The notes under the pieces are model-generated. The model saw only the letters and a list, made by a program, of their open reading frames with translations, did not search any database and had not been told where the DNA came from. The position numbers were made by a program, and so were the translations under genes. Below are positions 34,429 to 45,616 of a DNA stretch of 64,000 bases, one piece after another (position 1 is the stretch's first letter; each line of letters begins with the position of its first letter). This DNA is from Lantana camara. Lineage: Eukaryota; Streptophyta; Magnoliopsida; Lamiales; Verbenaceae. The stretch covers positions 35,852,001 to 35,916,000 of the forward strand of contig CM074861.1 in assembly GCA_037501455.1 (NCBI GenBank), given 5' to 3'.

Positions 34429-35738
34429 ATGCTTCCAAGACTCTTACAAACACTCCTTCTTTTCTTGGTTGTGATTTCCCTGTCGGGGGAGATCACAACC
34501 AGGGCTCAAACCTGGCAAGATGCCTTCAAAGCCCTGGGAATCGCCTGGAACAAAGATGGAACCCTACACAGGGATATCCAGATTCCGATGGTCGATCCGA
34601 CGCCATATCCCGACTCCGATCCCACCGCCACCGTGCTGTCTCAGGACGTATACCTAAGCTCCAAGAGCAAAGCCTATGTCCGTCTCTACGCCCCCGTTAA
34701 CCCTCCCAAGGGCAAGAAACTACCCCTCATTATCTACCTCCACGGCGGCGATTTTGTCCTCTTCAGCGCCACCACGGTCATTTTCCACAAATTCTGCAAC
34801 GACATCGCCGCCCAGTTCCCCGCCGTGGTCGTCTCTGTCGAGTACCGCCTGGCGCCAGAGAACCGCCTCCCCGCTGCCTACGACGATGCTCTCAATGCCA
34901 TCTTCTGGGCCAGGGATCAGGTACTTGTGTTGGAACAATTAAAAAAGTTATTATATTCTATTCGCTTTCTAATTAAGTGCTTAAAACCTCCTAAAAAATC
35001 TCATGACTTGAGTTACCAAGAAGAATGATTGTGATCCCCATGTATTATATTCTTACCGTCTCCTCGCGGAATTCTATCGATCTAATTTAAAATTGAATTT
35101 CACAATATCACCAATAACAGGCTCTTGGGAAAGGGGGCCGCGACCCCTGGATGGAGTACGCCGACTTCTCCAAAGTCTACCTCCTCGGCAGCAGCGCCGG
35201 CGCCAACATCGTCTACCACGCCGCTCTCCGGGCCATGGATTTCAACATCAGCCCTCTGAGGATCAGAGGGCTGCTTCTCAACCAGGCCTACTTCGGCGGT
35301 GTCCAGAGAACCCAATCCGAGATCAGGCTCAAGGACGATCCCTACGTTGCCCTATACGTCAACGACGTTCTCTGGACTCTGGCCCTGCCCAAGAACCTGA
35401 ACCGTGATCACGAGTTCTGCAACCCCATCTCCGGCGGCACCTACCTCGGTCGGGTTTTCCGGCTCCCGAAAGTGTACATCAAGGGCGACTTCGGCGATCC
35501 CTTGGTGGACCGGTCGATCCAGCTGGCCCAGTTCCTGACGTCCTGCGGCGTTCCGGTTTACTACCGGTTCAACGCCGGCGGGTACCACGGGATTGAGCTG
35601 TCGAACACGACGGCGGCGCAGCAGCTGTATGATGACATGAAGTACTTCGTTAATGGTCTGACAGAGAATTTGAACTCCGGGGATTTGAAAGAGTATTTGA
35701 AGTCCGGGGAATTGTCGCAGTACCATGCTTCGTACTGA
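34429..35738 (+). CDS. Carboxylesterase (CXE class), copy 2, two exons
   Basis: Exons 34429-34920 and 35121-35738 give 369 residues. The Met at 34429 is chosen because it aligns with copy 1 and is followed by a hydrophobic signal-like segment (residues 5-20); an upstream in-frame ATG at 34384 would add 15 residues before the signal. Motifs are HGGDF (His105), GSSAG (Ser189), GDFGDPLVD and GGYHG, so the catalytic triad is present with the same unusual HGGD as copy 1. The second intron of copy 1 is absent and the exons are fused. Coding GC is clearly higher than in copy 1, especially at third positions. It probably hydrolyses a small ester in the secretory path or outside the cell; substrate unknown. 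Confidence 0.92.
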
Positions 35739-35985
35739 TCCATGCACGATGATGATGATGAAGATGGTGATGATGTTGGATCCGTCTTGGTTGTATGATG
35801 TTTCTGTTTTGTCTTTTCGTTTGAGCAAACTTGTAGTTAAGTGGGGTAGTTGATGACTTTGAGATTTGTCTTCAGACTTCAATTATGGATAATAAAAACT
35901 TGCACCTCTTGGAATTATGGACAAATAAGAGTCAACCACTTCTTTGGGAGTTTGGAGGATATATGCTTCATATGATAATCTATAA
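35739..35985 (+). other. 3' flank of carboxylesterase 2
   Basis: A (GAT)n run follows the stop and a candidate AATAAAA signal lies near 35891. Confidence 0.5.
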
Positions 35986-35987
35986 TA

Positions 35988-36798
35988 TAGTATAACCTCG
36001 ATAAATTAATACTCGATAAATTAATAATCTCGTTAAAATAATAATTTTCTTCGGCCCCGAGTCTGGATCAACGTGGTAAATTAATAATTCGTTAAATTTA
36101 TAAGATAATACAAAAAAAAATAAAAAATCATATAGGTCCCATTTGATATATAAATTAATAATTCATCTGTATCAAAATATTTCATACATAATACATAAGT
36201 AAACTAAACAGGTTTCTAAAAATATGAATCTAATGTTGTTTGTTTCTTCTTAAAATCAATATCACCTTGAATCTCATCTCTAACCCTTCTTATTGCATTA
36301 AGAATATCAAGTGATTTATACTCACACAGTTCTCTACGCATACCATCAGTCATGGTTGATTTTTTAACACCTTTGAGATGAGAAGCCATTTTTTTTTGTT
36401 TTTTGATTTGAAAACTTGCATAATACATCTATTTATATAGTAACTTAGTTAATGTATGTACGTGTAACTACATTAATAATTGAGTGAATTTATACATTTT
36501 AATGAATGTAGGTACATGTAACTACATTAATAACTAAGTAGATTTATATATTTTATTAAGATATATATAGAATATTGAAAATGTATCAGCAAAAATACAT
36601 GAATTTGGTTAAGTATGCATAATTAATAGTCAATGTACAAATTAGTTTTCACGTACACCTAGGTATATTCATAATATGGACCCAAAAAAGTATATAATTT
36701 ATAAATTAATAATTATTAATTTATATGATTAATTAATACCTCGCTAAATTAATAAAATTTGACGGTCCCAACAGTATTAATTTATCGAGGTTATACTG
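35988..36798 (-). mobile_element. Pogo/Emigrant-like DNA transposon, internally deleted (811 bp)
   Basis: Terminal inverted repeats match over about 26 bp: (C/T)AGTATAACCTCGATAAAT and on. TA dinucleotides flank both ends, the target of Tc1/mariner/pogo elements. The ends resemble those known for the Arabidopsis pogo-like Emigrant/Lemi family. A short transposase-derived frame lies on the minus strand. Two copies of a roughly 54-bp unit containing GTAACTACATTAATAA sit at 36450-36556. Confidence 0.85.
36216..36389 (-). CDS. 57-residue open frame fusing both ends of a pogo-type transposase
   Basis: Read on the minus strand, the first half (KKSTMTDGMRRELCEYK) resembles the start of the CENP-B/pogo N-terminal helix-turn-helix. 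The second half (DILNAIRRVRDEI...KKKQTTLDSYF) resembles the C-terminal tail of plant and animal Tigger/pogo transposases. The whole DDE catalytic domain between them is missing. The frame is intact and ends at a stop. An ATG 13 codons upstream (36428) is possible, but a TATATAAATAG box at 36429-36439 (minus) sits right before it, so the ATG at 36389 fits better. Expression is unknown. It cannot be a transposase; a DNA-binding remnant is conceivable only if the partial helix-turn-helix folds. Confidence 0.55.
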   Translation of the reverse strand: MASHLKGVKKSTMTDGMRRELCEYKSLDILNAIRRVRDEIQGDIDFKKKQTTLDSYF

Positions 36799-36800
36799 TA

Positions 36801-37630
36801 TTTGGGTGGGGGCGTTGATTTTTGGGGAAAAAAAAGAATTACATATAATAATTCCTCTCCAAATATATATGTATATTAATTAATATGATAGTTCTCACCA
36901 AATTTTTATAATCGATAGGATCGTAGGGATTTTAGGAAGAATTCCGTCATTTATTAACGAATGAATATTGTCAATCCAAAAATCAATAATTGATGTCATA
37001 CAAAAATGCCCCAGAAGTTATATGAGGTATTTCTACTCATAACTCCACATTCAACTCAAAAGTCAATTTTCTTAACAATTCTGTAACACTGTAACTTATG
37101 GAAATTCAGTATTCCATGAAACAATTCTTCAAAATCTCCTTTTTCTTCATCATCATATCATCATCATCATCATCTTCTTCTTCTTCTTATTATGCGTACA
37201 AACTATATAAATACAACACATGGGCAACCTTATTTATACAATCCCTGCTGCACATGACATTCAACGAGATTTGAACAACCTAAGGGGCACATCGACCATT
37301 TTGATCACAATGTTTATGCCCATGTGAGCTCTATATTCATGATTAGGAGTGGGCACTTTTCTTTTTTTAGTGTTTTGGATCCTTGAATCTCTTCTCATTG
37401 TATGTACATTTGGATTCGGTTGTTTATGAATGAGGTGAGGAACTCGGTAATAACACCACTGTCGCATTAACTGGTTCCCCCCAAAAAATAAATAAATAAA
37501 TAAAGTGTCCTTCATATATAAAGTTCAAATCGACCCTTCATATATATTTTAAATAATAAGCGTCCTTCCTACGACATAAATGAACCTAATTTAGATAAAT
37601 TAGCGTTAGTTACAACATATGCTTGTGTCA
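36801..37630. other. Intergenic sequence with microsatellites
   Basis: (CAT)n and (CTT)n runs lie at 37147-37188. No gene supported; the 84-codon minus frame near 37261-37515 has no known features. Confidence 0.5.
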
Positions 37631-38829
37631 TCTATATATATATAATTTAGAACCCTCGCTATCCACGTGTATGCTGATGTGGATAGTCTTAATAAATTTT
37701 ATTATATTATAAAAATAAATAATAGTTTTAAAATATTTAATGTTTATCTAAACCTTTTTTTAATTGAGTTATCTAAAATTTAAAATTCTTTAAATTAAAA
37801 CTATACCTAGAAATCTCAAAATTTGTTTTATATAAATCTCAAAATTTGTTAGAAAGAAATCTCATAAAATTTATTTTATCATGCCACATCGCACTTGGCT
37901 TAATATTTTTAAATATTTTATATTTATCTAAAATTTTAAGATTGTTTAAATTAAATTATTATAAAAATCTCAAAATCGTCTATCATAAACATCTCAAGAT
38001 CCGTTAATAAGAAAAGTTTGAATTCAAGATCAAATTCTCAATCATAAATCTAATTCAATCTAATACAGTTAAAATAATTTAAAATTTAAATTTAAATTAG
38101 TAGGTCGATATTTGATAAAGTATTCAAATTTAAAAATCTTTTGATATCTAGAATCCTTATCCATTTGGTAGTTCCTAAAATAAGAAAAATTGTTATAAAG
38201 TTTATTTCATTTTTCTACGCATCCCAAATTATTCTTCGTCTATTACATTCTATTTTTCTAAGCATTCCGTATTGTGAATTATGTCTCTGCATTTTTTCTA
38301 CCCTTCTTCCTTTGTGTGTAAGTTCTCCATTCCATTAATTATGTATTCCATTTTTCTATCCATTAATTTTTTTTTGTATTTATGTATTTGTTTGTACTTT
38401 AAGTATTATTATATTTGCCTCTTATTTATTATGTTTTTCTTATTTAATATTTGACCATACTTTTAATTTTTTTTAATATTTTTTTTCTGTTTATTATTTT
38501 TTGTTTACATTAAGTTTATTTCATCACTTATATATATATACCTTGCGCTGTTATAGTTTTATATGTATTTTTGAGTTTTGAGTTTTTAGATCATATATAT
38601 ATATATATATTTTAAAGGATTTTAATTTTTTTATTTATATAAATTTTCATATTTATAATTCAATACATTTTGAGATGATTACGTATGAATGTTTAATGCA
38701 TGCGATTTTTGAATTTTTTATTTAATTTTTGCAAATGAATTTTCTAAACATGATTTATGTAAGTTTTTAAAGAAAATTTAATTTTTTAATTGAATGTATT
38801 CCTTGCCTTGGGCACGGGTTTAGAACTAG
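37631..38829 (+). mobile_element. Probable non-autonomous Helitron (1.2 kb)
   Basis: It begins TCTATATATATATAATTTAG after an A (37630). It ends CTAG followed by T (38830), with an imperfect CCTTGCC/GGCACGG hairpin 8-12 bp before the end. No coding sequence. Its ends resemble but do not match those of the autonomous copy at 7.7 kb, so it may belong to another family. Confidence 0.5.
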
Positions 38830-39844
38830 TTTTACATATTAAGATAAGAGGACTCTAAAATTATTTTTTTTATTACACTCTCAACGTCTTATTTTGTATT
38901 TAGCTTCTTTTTTCTTTGCTCTCAGCTTACTCTCATTTTCTTTACTATATATTTCTTTTCTTTTCTCATGTTTTTTAATTTTTATTTTGTATTATCTTTT
39001 AAATTTATAATTATATTAAAAATAATTATAAAATAAATATTAATATAAAAATCTTAATTTAATATATATTTAAATAATAATAATTTTGTTATTTTCACAT
39101 GCATAGATCATGCTCGAATTACTAGCTTATAAAGTTGTTAAGACCTAAATTAAACTAATCTTATATATATATAAAGTTGTTACGACACTTGGGTGCATGC
39201 ATGCATACAGTACTAATTTTTAATATTATCGCCGACAGGGAGATATACACTTGTTTGATATGTGCCCCGATCCCCTTCATCACGTATTTTCAGCATTAAT
39301 TAATTAATCCAGTACTAACAAATTAAATATATATTTAAACGAAAAATAAAAACGCACAAAAAGAATAACTAGTTTAATAAAATATCTGATATTTACTTTG
39401 AGACCTATATAAATATATATACAACTATGCATAATTAATATTCAGATAATTAGTCTTAATTTATTTTTTGTGGAGTAGCATTTCCTGTTTTGCATATACA
39501 GACATTTTAGACAGTGTTTTTCTTCTTAAATCTGAAGTCAATATTATGCTATTATGCTTTATACAGTTTGAATTGGATCGAAGGCGGTGGCCCAATGTTA
39601 GTTGGGCTTCTCTTAGAGATATCCAAGGCCTGAGTGCCTAGGTAGGTTGCAGTGGTATATAGTAGTGCACCAAATATTTTGTATGACTGGTCACTGGATT
39701 GGTTTATATTATATATATATATATATTCTTTTTCAATATCCCATTTTTTTTATTCTGACATTATTTAAGCATAAAACTCTTGGACTCTCAAAAATTTAAA
39801 AAAAAAAAAAAAAAAACCTTGTTAGTAATAATAATTGTATTTGT
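38830..39844. other. AT-rich intergenic region
   Basis: No gene or clear element seen; (TA)n and poly(A) tracts near 39710 and 39798. Confidence 0.5.
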
Positions 39845-39935
39845 AGGTTTCAAAATGGTTAAAGGGTTAGTTCTCGAAGATAATGACTCGGGTTCAAATC
39901 CTGTTGACCGCTTGGGGGGGGTGTTAAAAAAAAAT
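39845..39935 (+). repeat. Possible tRNA-like SINE fragment
   Basis: ATGGTTAAAGGGTTAG and GGGTTCAAATCC resemble A and B boxes about 35 bp apart. A G-run and an A-run follow. No target duplication found. Confidence 0.35.
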
Positions 39936-39939
39936 TAAG

Positions 39940-40143
39940 ATGCTGAGTAAGAATAGTGTCAAGAGTGTTAAGAGTGAACTCGGTTGGAATCTCATGGAAA
40001 AGGTAGAAAATAAGCTTACTAACCGGAAGGCTCAAACTCTTAATTTAGCGGGGCATATCACATATGACGCTTATCCAGACGGTAATGACCTCCATTCCAA
40101 TGTATCATATGCACTCAAATTGGTTACCTCGCTATGTTGGTGA
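39940..40143 (+). pseudogene. LINE RT fragment (weak)
   Basis: ENKLTNRKAQTLNLAGHITY resembles the conserved plant LINE RT stretch around K-L-x-x-W-K-x-x-x-L-S-x-A-G-R-x-T-L. Only this short piece remains and the key Trp and Arg are changed. Confidence 0.35.
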
Positions 40144-40148
40144 TCAAC

Positions 40149-40271
40149 TGTGACGTGGGCCAATCCGGTACCGCCACGCTAGCGCCACGTGGACCACTGC
40201 CCGCACTCCACGTGGAGTAAAGGACTGGTCAAATGTGCCATGTAAGCCTCCAAATCAGACGTCTCGAGAGC
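40149..40271 (+). mobile_element. Tat-type LTR, left part (split by Athila)
   Basis: It begins TGTGACGTGGGCC and is interrupted at 40271 by the Athila insertion with the target duplication AGAGC. It continues at 47151. Confidence 0.5.
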
Positions 40272-41800
40272 TGATAACTCGTTAATTCGTCATCTGTATG
40301 ATTGAATTATTTCCCGAATTATGCTTGAATTGATACCATCTTAAAAGAAATCGATACTTTGTTGTTTTATTGTAGAATCGGGCCTTGAATACGAAATTGC
40401 AACGAAATTGGTGGTTTTTGTGAAGAAAGTCATGCACAGTTTTGCCGACTTACAGCGGGAGAAATTTAAAAGAATTGGAAAGCAATCTTGAAGCTATGCA
40501 TGCATGCATTCACGTGGGTTGCACTACTTTGGAATTGAATGTGGGTGAAGTGGTGGATTTTGGATTTGCATGCAATAGAAGTTGTGGGCTGGCGAAAGGT
40601 TTGGAATTTAATAGAGATTGAGTTGACTTTCTTGTTAACAATTGGGCCACGTGAGTGTTGTTTTGAAAATTATAGGGATGGCCCAATATGGCATGATTTT
40701 GTGATGGGCCGTTGGAATTAATTTGGTTAGGCCCAGCTGTTTTGAGTGCTTGATGGGCAAGAAATTAAAGTCCTATTTGCATGAGGATTTGGAAGCTTGG
40801 GAACGCGAATATATATGGGACAGCAACAACGAGAATCGGGTAACAATTGTGGCAGGAGGTTTCTGACGCTGGGGAGCATATTTCTACATCACAGACTCTT
40901 CTTCTTTTATTTCTTTCGCAATTTAGTTTATTTATGTTAAAGAATTCCTTTAGTATTGTTTTTATGAATTTTAGTAGTTAAGTTTTTAATTATCTAGCTA
41001 GGGATTAAGATTCGATATTGGATATTGTGAGACCTAAACGTTTTTATTAATTTAAGTTTATTTAGGCATTTATCTTATCTCCGTGTTTCGTGTTTATTGT
41101 GATTAGGCAATTTCGGGATAGTGCACGATCTCTAGGTTGTTTAATTTGCATATAGCCATTCTTGATGCTTGAAGTGTAGTAAAGTTGATTGATACAAGGT
41201 GGTAAATTAGTGACAGGGTTTTAGCGATAAAATTCCTCGTTCACTAAGGGATTTGATAATCTAATTTAAATCTTGCGTGTGTCACGACTTGGTTAATTAG
41301 GATTGGTGTTTTTATGGTTCTTAATGCTGCAAATTCATTAAATCCTGTCGAGTGTCTCTAGGGGTTGTGAATTTGTTAGGGAAGATAACTGTCGAGTGTC
41401 TCTAGGTTATCCGATTAATTAAGTAAAAACGAGGTTGAGTCGAGTGTCTCTATCAACTATAGCCAATCTGTCTGAATAACTTGAATTTATCCTTTGAGTC
41501 GATGATCGATATAACAATTCGAATCGAATATCCCTGGCTAGGTAATTTTCTCTCTGATTGATTTAATCCTACGTGACTTGCTAGATAGTTTTAATTAGTT
41601 TTTAATTCTTGTTAGTTTATTTTAATACCTTAGTTTTAATAATTCAAAACCCCCCTCTTTAATTGTTTCTTTTCGTGAATAACTTGGAATTGTTAGAAAT
41701 AAATCAACCAGTCTCTGTGGATCGACCCTGTTTACGCTATACTCCGTTGTTTAATTGTGAATAGGTTTGTATTTATTTTTGACGGATTCGACACCTGTCA
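40272..41800 (+). repeat. Athila 5' LTR (1,529 bp)
   Basis: The matching copy is at 45617-47145, offset 5,345 bp with no indels. A TATATATG near 40809 could serve as TATA box. The 60-codon open frame at 40539-40721 is repeated in both LTRs and is probably chance. Confidence 0.95.
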
Positions 41801-41805
41801 AATTT

Positions 41806-41823
41806 TGGCGCCGTTGCCGGGGA
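41806..41823 (+). other. Athila primer-binding site
   Basis: TGGCGCCGTTGCCGGGGA, complementary to the 3' end of tRNA-Asp, lies 5 bp inside the 5' LTR. Confidence 0.9.
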
Positions 41824-41853
41824 CTGTGTTTTTAATCGATTTTATTTCTTTTC

Positions 41854-42516
41854 ATGAACAGGAGCATTCACGGAAAGGACTATCATCCAACAATGTTTGC
41901 GAATGCACAACAATTCAACAATTATGCAAACATTCCACAACAGGTTAACGAGGTCAACTCTTCACCTTTTGATGAACTTAAGAACATGATAAGTGCTTTG
42001 GCTTCTAACCTTGGTATAGGTGTACCCCAAGTACCGAAGGTCTGTCAATTGTGTGCGAGCACGTTGCATCCCACCGACGCGTGTCCATCCCTTCAAGAAT
42101 CCCCTTTCGAAAATGTGGACCCATTCGGATATCAACCTCCGATGTACAATCCATACTCCAACATGCACAATACCGGATGGTATGATCACCCCACTATGAG
42201 TTATGCACCGAATCCACCAAACTTCCAAAACTTCGTACCTACACCTCCACAACCCCAACAACCAATCCCTCAACCGTACCCACCTTTCAACCCACAAGAT
42301 ATCCAATTTAATAACTTGGAAACCTCCTTTAAGAATTTGGAAAATCAATTGGGTCAAATTGCAGCCTCATTGAGCAGATTAGAGAATCAACGAAAACTTC
42401 AATCACAAACGGAGGATCAGAGGCGAAACATGAGTGCAATCACGATCCTAAGTGATGAGGAACTGTCTCCCCCAGTGGAGAAGACCAAAACTCGCCAGAA
42501 CAGACAGTCGACTTGA
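41854..42516 (+). pseudogene. Athila gag, C-terminal part
   Basis: The 220-codon frame starts only 31 bp after the primer-binding site, so the leader and most of the capsid part are deleted. It holds a zinc knuckle-like CQLCASTLHPTDAC (about 42040-42085), a Pro/Gln/Asn-rich stretch and a coiled segment NNLETSFKNLENQLGQIAAS. It ends at TGA (42514-42516), where the next frame begins, overlapping in another phase. Gag packages element RNA in virus-like particles; this copy lacks the assembly domain. Confidence 0.75.
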
Positions 42517-43241
42517 CCGTTAAGCGTGACCACGCCTTAGGCTCCAGTCGCGACAGAGAGTCAGAAATTAAAGTCCAGCCTAAGCCATGGGTGGAGCCAC
42601 CTCCGTTTCCAGAGCGCCTGATCCAAGCAAGAAAAGAGAAGGAGGAGCAAAGTATATTTGAGACCTTTCGGAAGGTTGAAGCCAACATTCCTTTGTTGGA
42701 TGCTATTCAACAAATCCCACAACATGAGAAATATCTTAAGGAACTCTGCACCAACAAACGGAAACTAAAAGGTAATGAAATCCTGAGTGTTGGAGAGAAT
42801 GTCTCCGCTGTTTTACAAAAGAAATTACCTCCTAAGTGCGGAGACCAAGGTATGTTTTCAATTCCATGTAAAATTGGTAAGACTGAGATTAAGAAAGCAA
42901 TTTGTGATTTAGATGCGCCCATTAATATTATGCCTCTATCTGTTTATTCATCACTGAATCTTGGTCCTTTGAAAGATACAGGTATCACAATTCAGTTCGC
43001 TGATCGATCTATTGTGTATCCAGATGGAGTATTAGAGGACGTACTTGTGCAAGTTGATGGATTAGTCTTTCCTGCTGATTTTTATGTGATTTATATGGAG
43101 GATGAAAGTTCTTTGAGTACTTCTGATATTTTGCTTGGTCGACCCTTTTTTAGCACTGCTAGGGCTAAAATAGATGTTCATGATGGCTTATTGACTCTAG
43201 AATTTGATGGTGATATTGCAAAATTTAATGTTTATGAGTAA
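42513..43241 (+). pseudogene. Athila protease region
   Basis: A 242-codon frame without its own ATG near the start. The retropepsin-like domain covers about 42840-43230: CDLDAPINIMP at the active site and DILLGRPFFSTARAKIDV towards the end. Athila proteases normally carry D-L-G-A-S; here the residues are D-L-D-A-P, so the active site is likely lost. The frame ends in TAA at 43239-43241. Confidence 0.75.
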
Positions 43242-43283
43242 AAAAAATGTCCTAATGAATTATCTAGTTTTTTTAGCAGTGAT

Positions 43284-43943
43284 ATGATTGAAAACCCAAG
43301 TATTGAAACTTTTGAGCTTAACAATGTGGAAAAGCTAAGTTTTGAATCCATTCAAAATTGGGTAGTTGAAAATTTTGAGAGTAAGCCGAAATATGTTGGT
43401 TTGTATGATGATATCTATGATATGGTTATTCCATTAGGGCATGTTAATCCTGCGAGTAAAAAGGCTTCAAATTTGAAATTATTCAATGACTTAGCTAAAC
43501 TGAATTCTTTTGTTTTGCAGGCACCTATTGTGGGACTCAAGAAGTTTTTGGATAATCTGATTTATACCTTCAAGGGAGGAGGAAAATTTGCAGATTCAAA
43601 GCCTACACGAGCTGAATTTCTGGATGAGCAGTTTTTCAAGACACGTGACCATAAGACGTGGCCACGCTCTGAGGTCATGCGCTGGTATGCTGATATTATT
43701 GATTATTTGACTACTACTTTCCTCAGATCTCATATCTTTTTCGAGTTCAGGAATCTCAGAGCCATCATTAGTGATCTTGGTGAACATTGCTACAAACGGT
43801 TGATGGAGCCTTTGATGAAAAAGTATCAAGCCACGTTGCGAGTCTCTTCAAGTTACCATCCCCAATCTAGAGGCCGCAATGGACTAGAAGATTCATCTCC
43901 ACACAGTCGAGGGGATTTGTATGGAGGGTGTACCTCCATTTGA
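43284..43943 (+). pseudogene. Athila pol remnant with integrase core piece
   Basis: The first 90 codons are unassigned. Codons about 105-145 (WPRSEVMRWYADIIDYL) match the stretch before integrase. Codons 150-195 (RAIISDLGEHCYKRL, SSSYHPQSRGR) match the integrase core around the second catalytic Asp. The first Asp, the Glu region and all of RT/RNase H are missing. It is an internal deletion product in one open frame. Confidence 0.65.
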
Positions 43944-45616
43944 GTAGCACTTTAACAAGTCTTGTCGAGCCTAGGACATAAAACAAGGGCGCTATTGGGA
44001 GGCAACCCAAGTTTTGGCGGTTTAGGCGTTTTTTTTCTTCCCTCAGTTTCTTTTTCTTTTGTTTTGTTTTTTTTTTTCGGTTCTCGTGGTGTTTGTGTTG
44101 ATTTTCTGCCTTTTTCTGTCTTTCAGGAGTGCGTAACTTGGCCCAGATAGTGCTGATGTGTTGCTGATAACTGCTGTCAATTTTCTGCTAACGTGACCCT
44201 TGAGCATGGTCACGCCTAACAGCCACGCCACTTCCAGAATTTCAAATGAGATGGGGAATTTACATGCCCAGACGCCCTACCTCCCCAGCCCGAACTTCAG
44301 GGAAGTCCTCTCTACTCTAGATCTTGATTTTTCTTATGCCTTGAGGACAATGCATGTTATAAGTGTGGGGGGGACACTAGTGCTAGAATTGAAATTTTTT
44401 ACATGTTATGGCTGAATTTTAGGGAAGTTTTGTGGCTATGATATTGCTTAGAACTTGAGGAGATGATAATTGTGGAAGTATTTTGCCCGTTTTGAATGTT
44501 TTCTATTAGGTTTGATTGTTGAATTTTGCTAGAACGAGTTAGGCTTGTTAAATGCATGAAATTTGTGTGAAATTTGACGAATTAGTATAATCTTATACCC
44601 TCATTCCTCACGCACCATTGAACGAATTAATGTGCTTTGCTTAGATAGAAAAGTCTGTGATTTTTAATTAAGTCTAAAAGTTGATTAGAATGCATCTTAG
44701 CTCCCTTCGAGGCGAAATTTTTAGTTAACGATTGAATTGGGAAGTGACTTAGGCGATCGTTGTCGGTGGTAAGCCTTTTCTTGATCTTTTCACAAATAAA
44801 ATTATCCCGTTTGACCCCGTTGAGCCTGAATGTTGTGCAAAATTTCTTTTTAGCCACGTTACAAGCCGATGCACAACATTATTATACCTACCCAATTTTG
44901 AATAACACCTTGCTTGCTCATTTTGGGTATGAATTTTTAGATGTCTTTGAACTCCTTATTATCCTTGGTGCTGAAAAAAAAAAGAAAAAGAGAGATTGAG
45001 CAATGTTGAAAATTTAGAAAAAAAAGAGATAAAAAGAAAAAAGGAAAAAGAAGTCAAGAAAGAAAAAAATGAGCAGGAAAAAAAAAAGAGAAAAAAAAGA
45101 AAGTGAGAGTGTGTTTGATAAAAAGGGGGGAGAATAGTTCTATAAGGCAAAATAAGGGGAGTCCGGTAGATGAAAAGGGAATTACTACGAGTTTTATTGT
45201 AAAGTGTGTAAGCTTGGTGTGTTAGCCACCAAATTCCAAAATTTCCTAACCTTTACCCCAAGCCTTACATTACAAGCTCGAAAGACCTATCGATCTCGAG
45301 TCATGAGTTAACTACATTAGTGGAGATTGGAGTGAAGGATGCATTCGAAGTTAATAATTGGTACTTAGACGAAATCATAGACTAACCAATCTAGTCTTTG
45401 TACACTCCTTCGTTCAATTCACACTACATTACACGAGGGTATGCTATTTATACTAATTTGTTGGATTTTGTGCAATTGAGTAGTGTGTTGATGAGTTAGA
45501 TTTGTTTAGGCGAGAATTTGATGATTGCCTTTGTGATTGTGTTTGATGGGTGGTATTGTTTCCATTTGATTTTCATGATTACTCGAGGACGAGTAAAGGG
45601 CTAGTGTGGGGGGATT
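43944..45616 (+). other. Athila 3' non-coding region with two polypurine tracts
   Basis: The conserved GGGAGGCAACCCAA lies near 43999. A first G-tract AAGTGTGGGGGGGAC is at 44359-44373. The true polypurine tract GTGTGGGGGGATT (45604-45616) touches the 3' LTR. Both follow a GAGGAC(A/G)A sequence. A purine-only stretch lies at 44970-45130. Confidence 0.7.

Noticed and set aside
39893..39904. Possible tRNA gene at a perfect-looking B box
   Set aside because: No cloverleaf can be formed; it fits a SINE remnant better.
40539..40721. 60-codon frame present twice (also 45884-46066)
   Set aside because: Both lie in the Athila LTRs; identity reflects LTR identity, not gene conservation.
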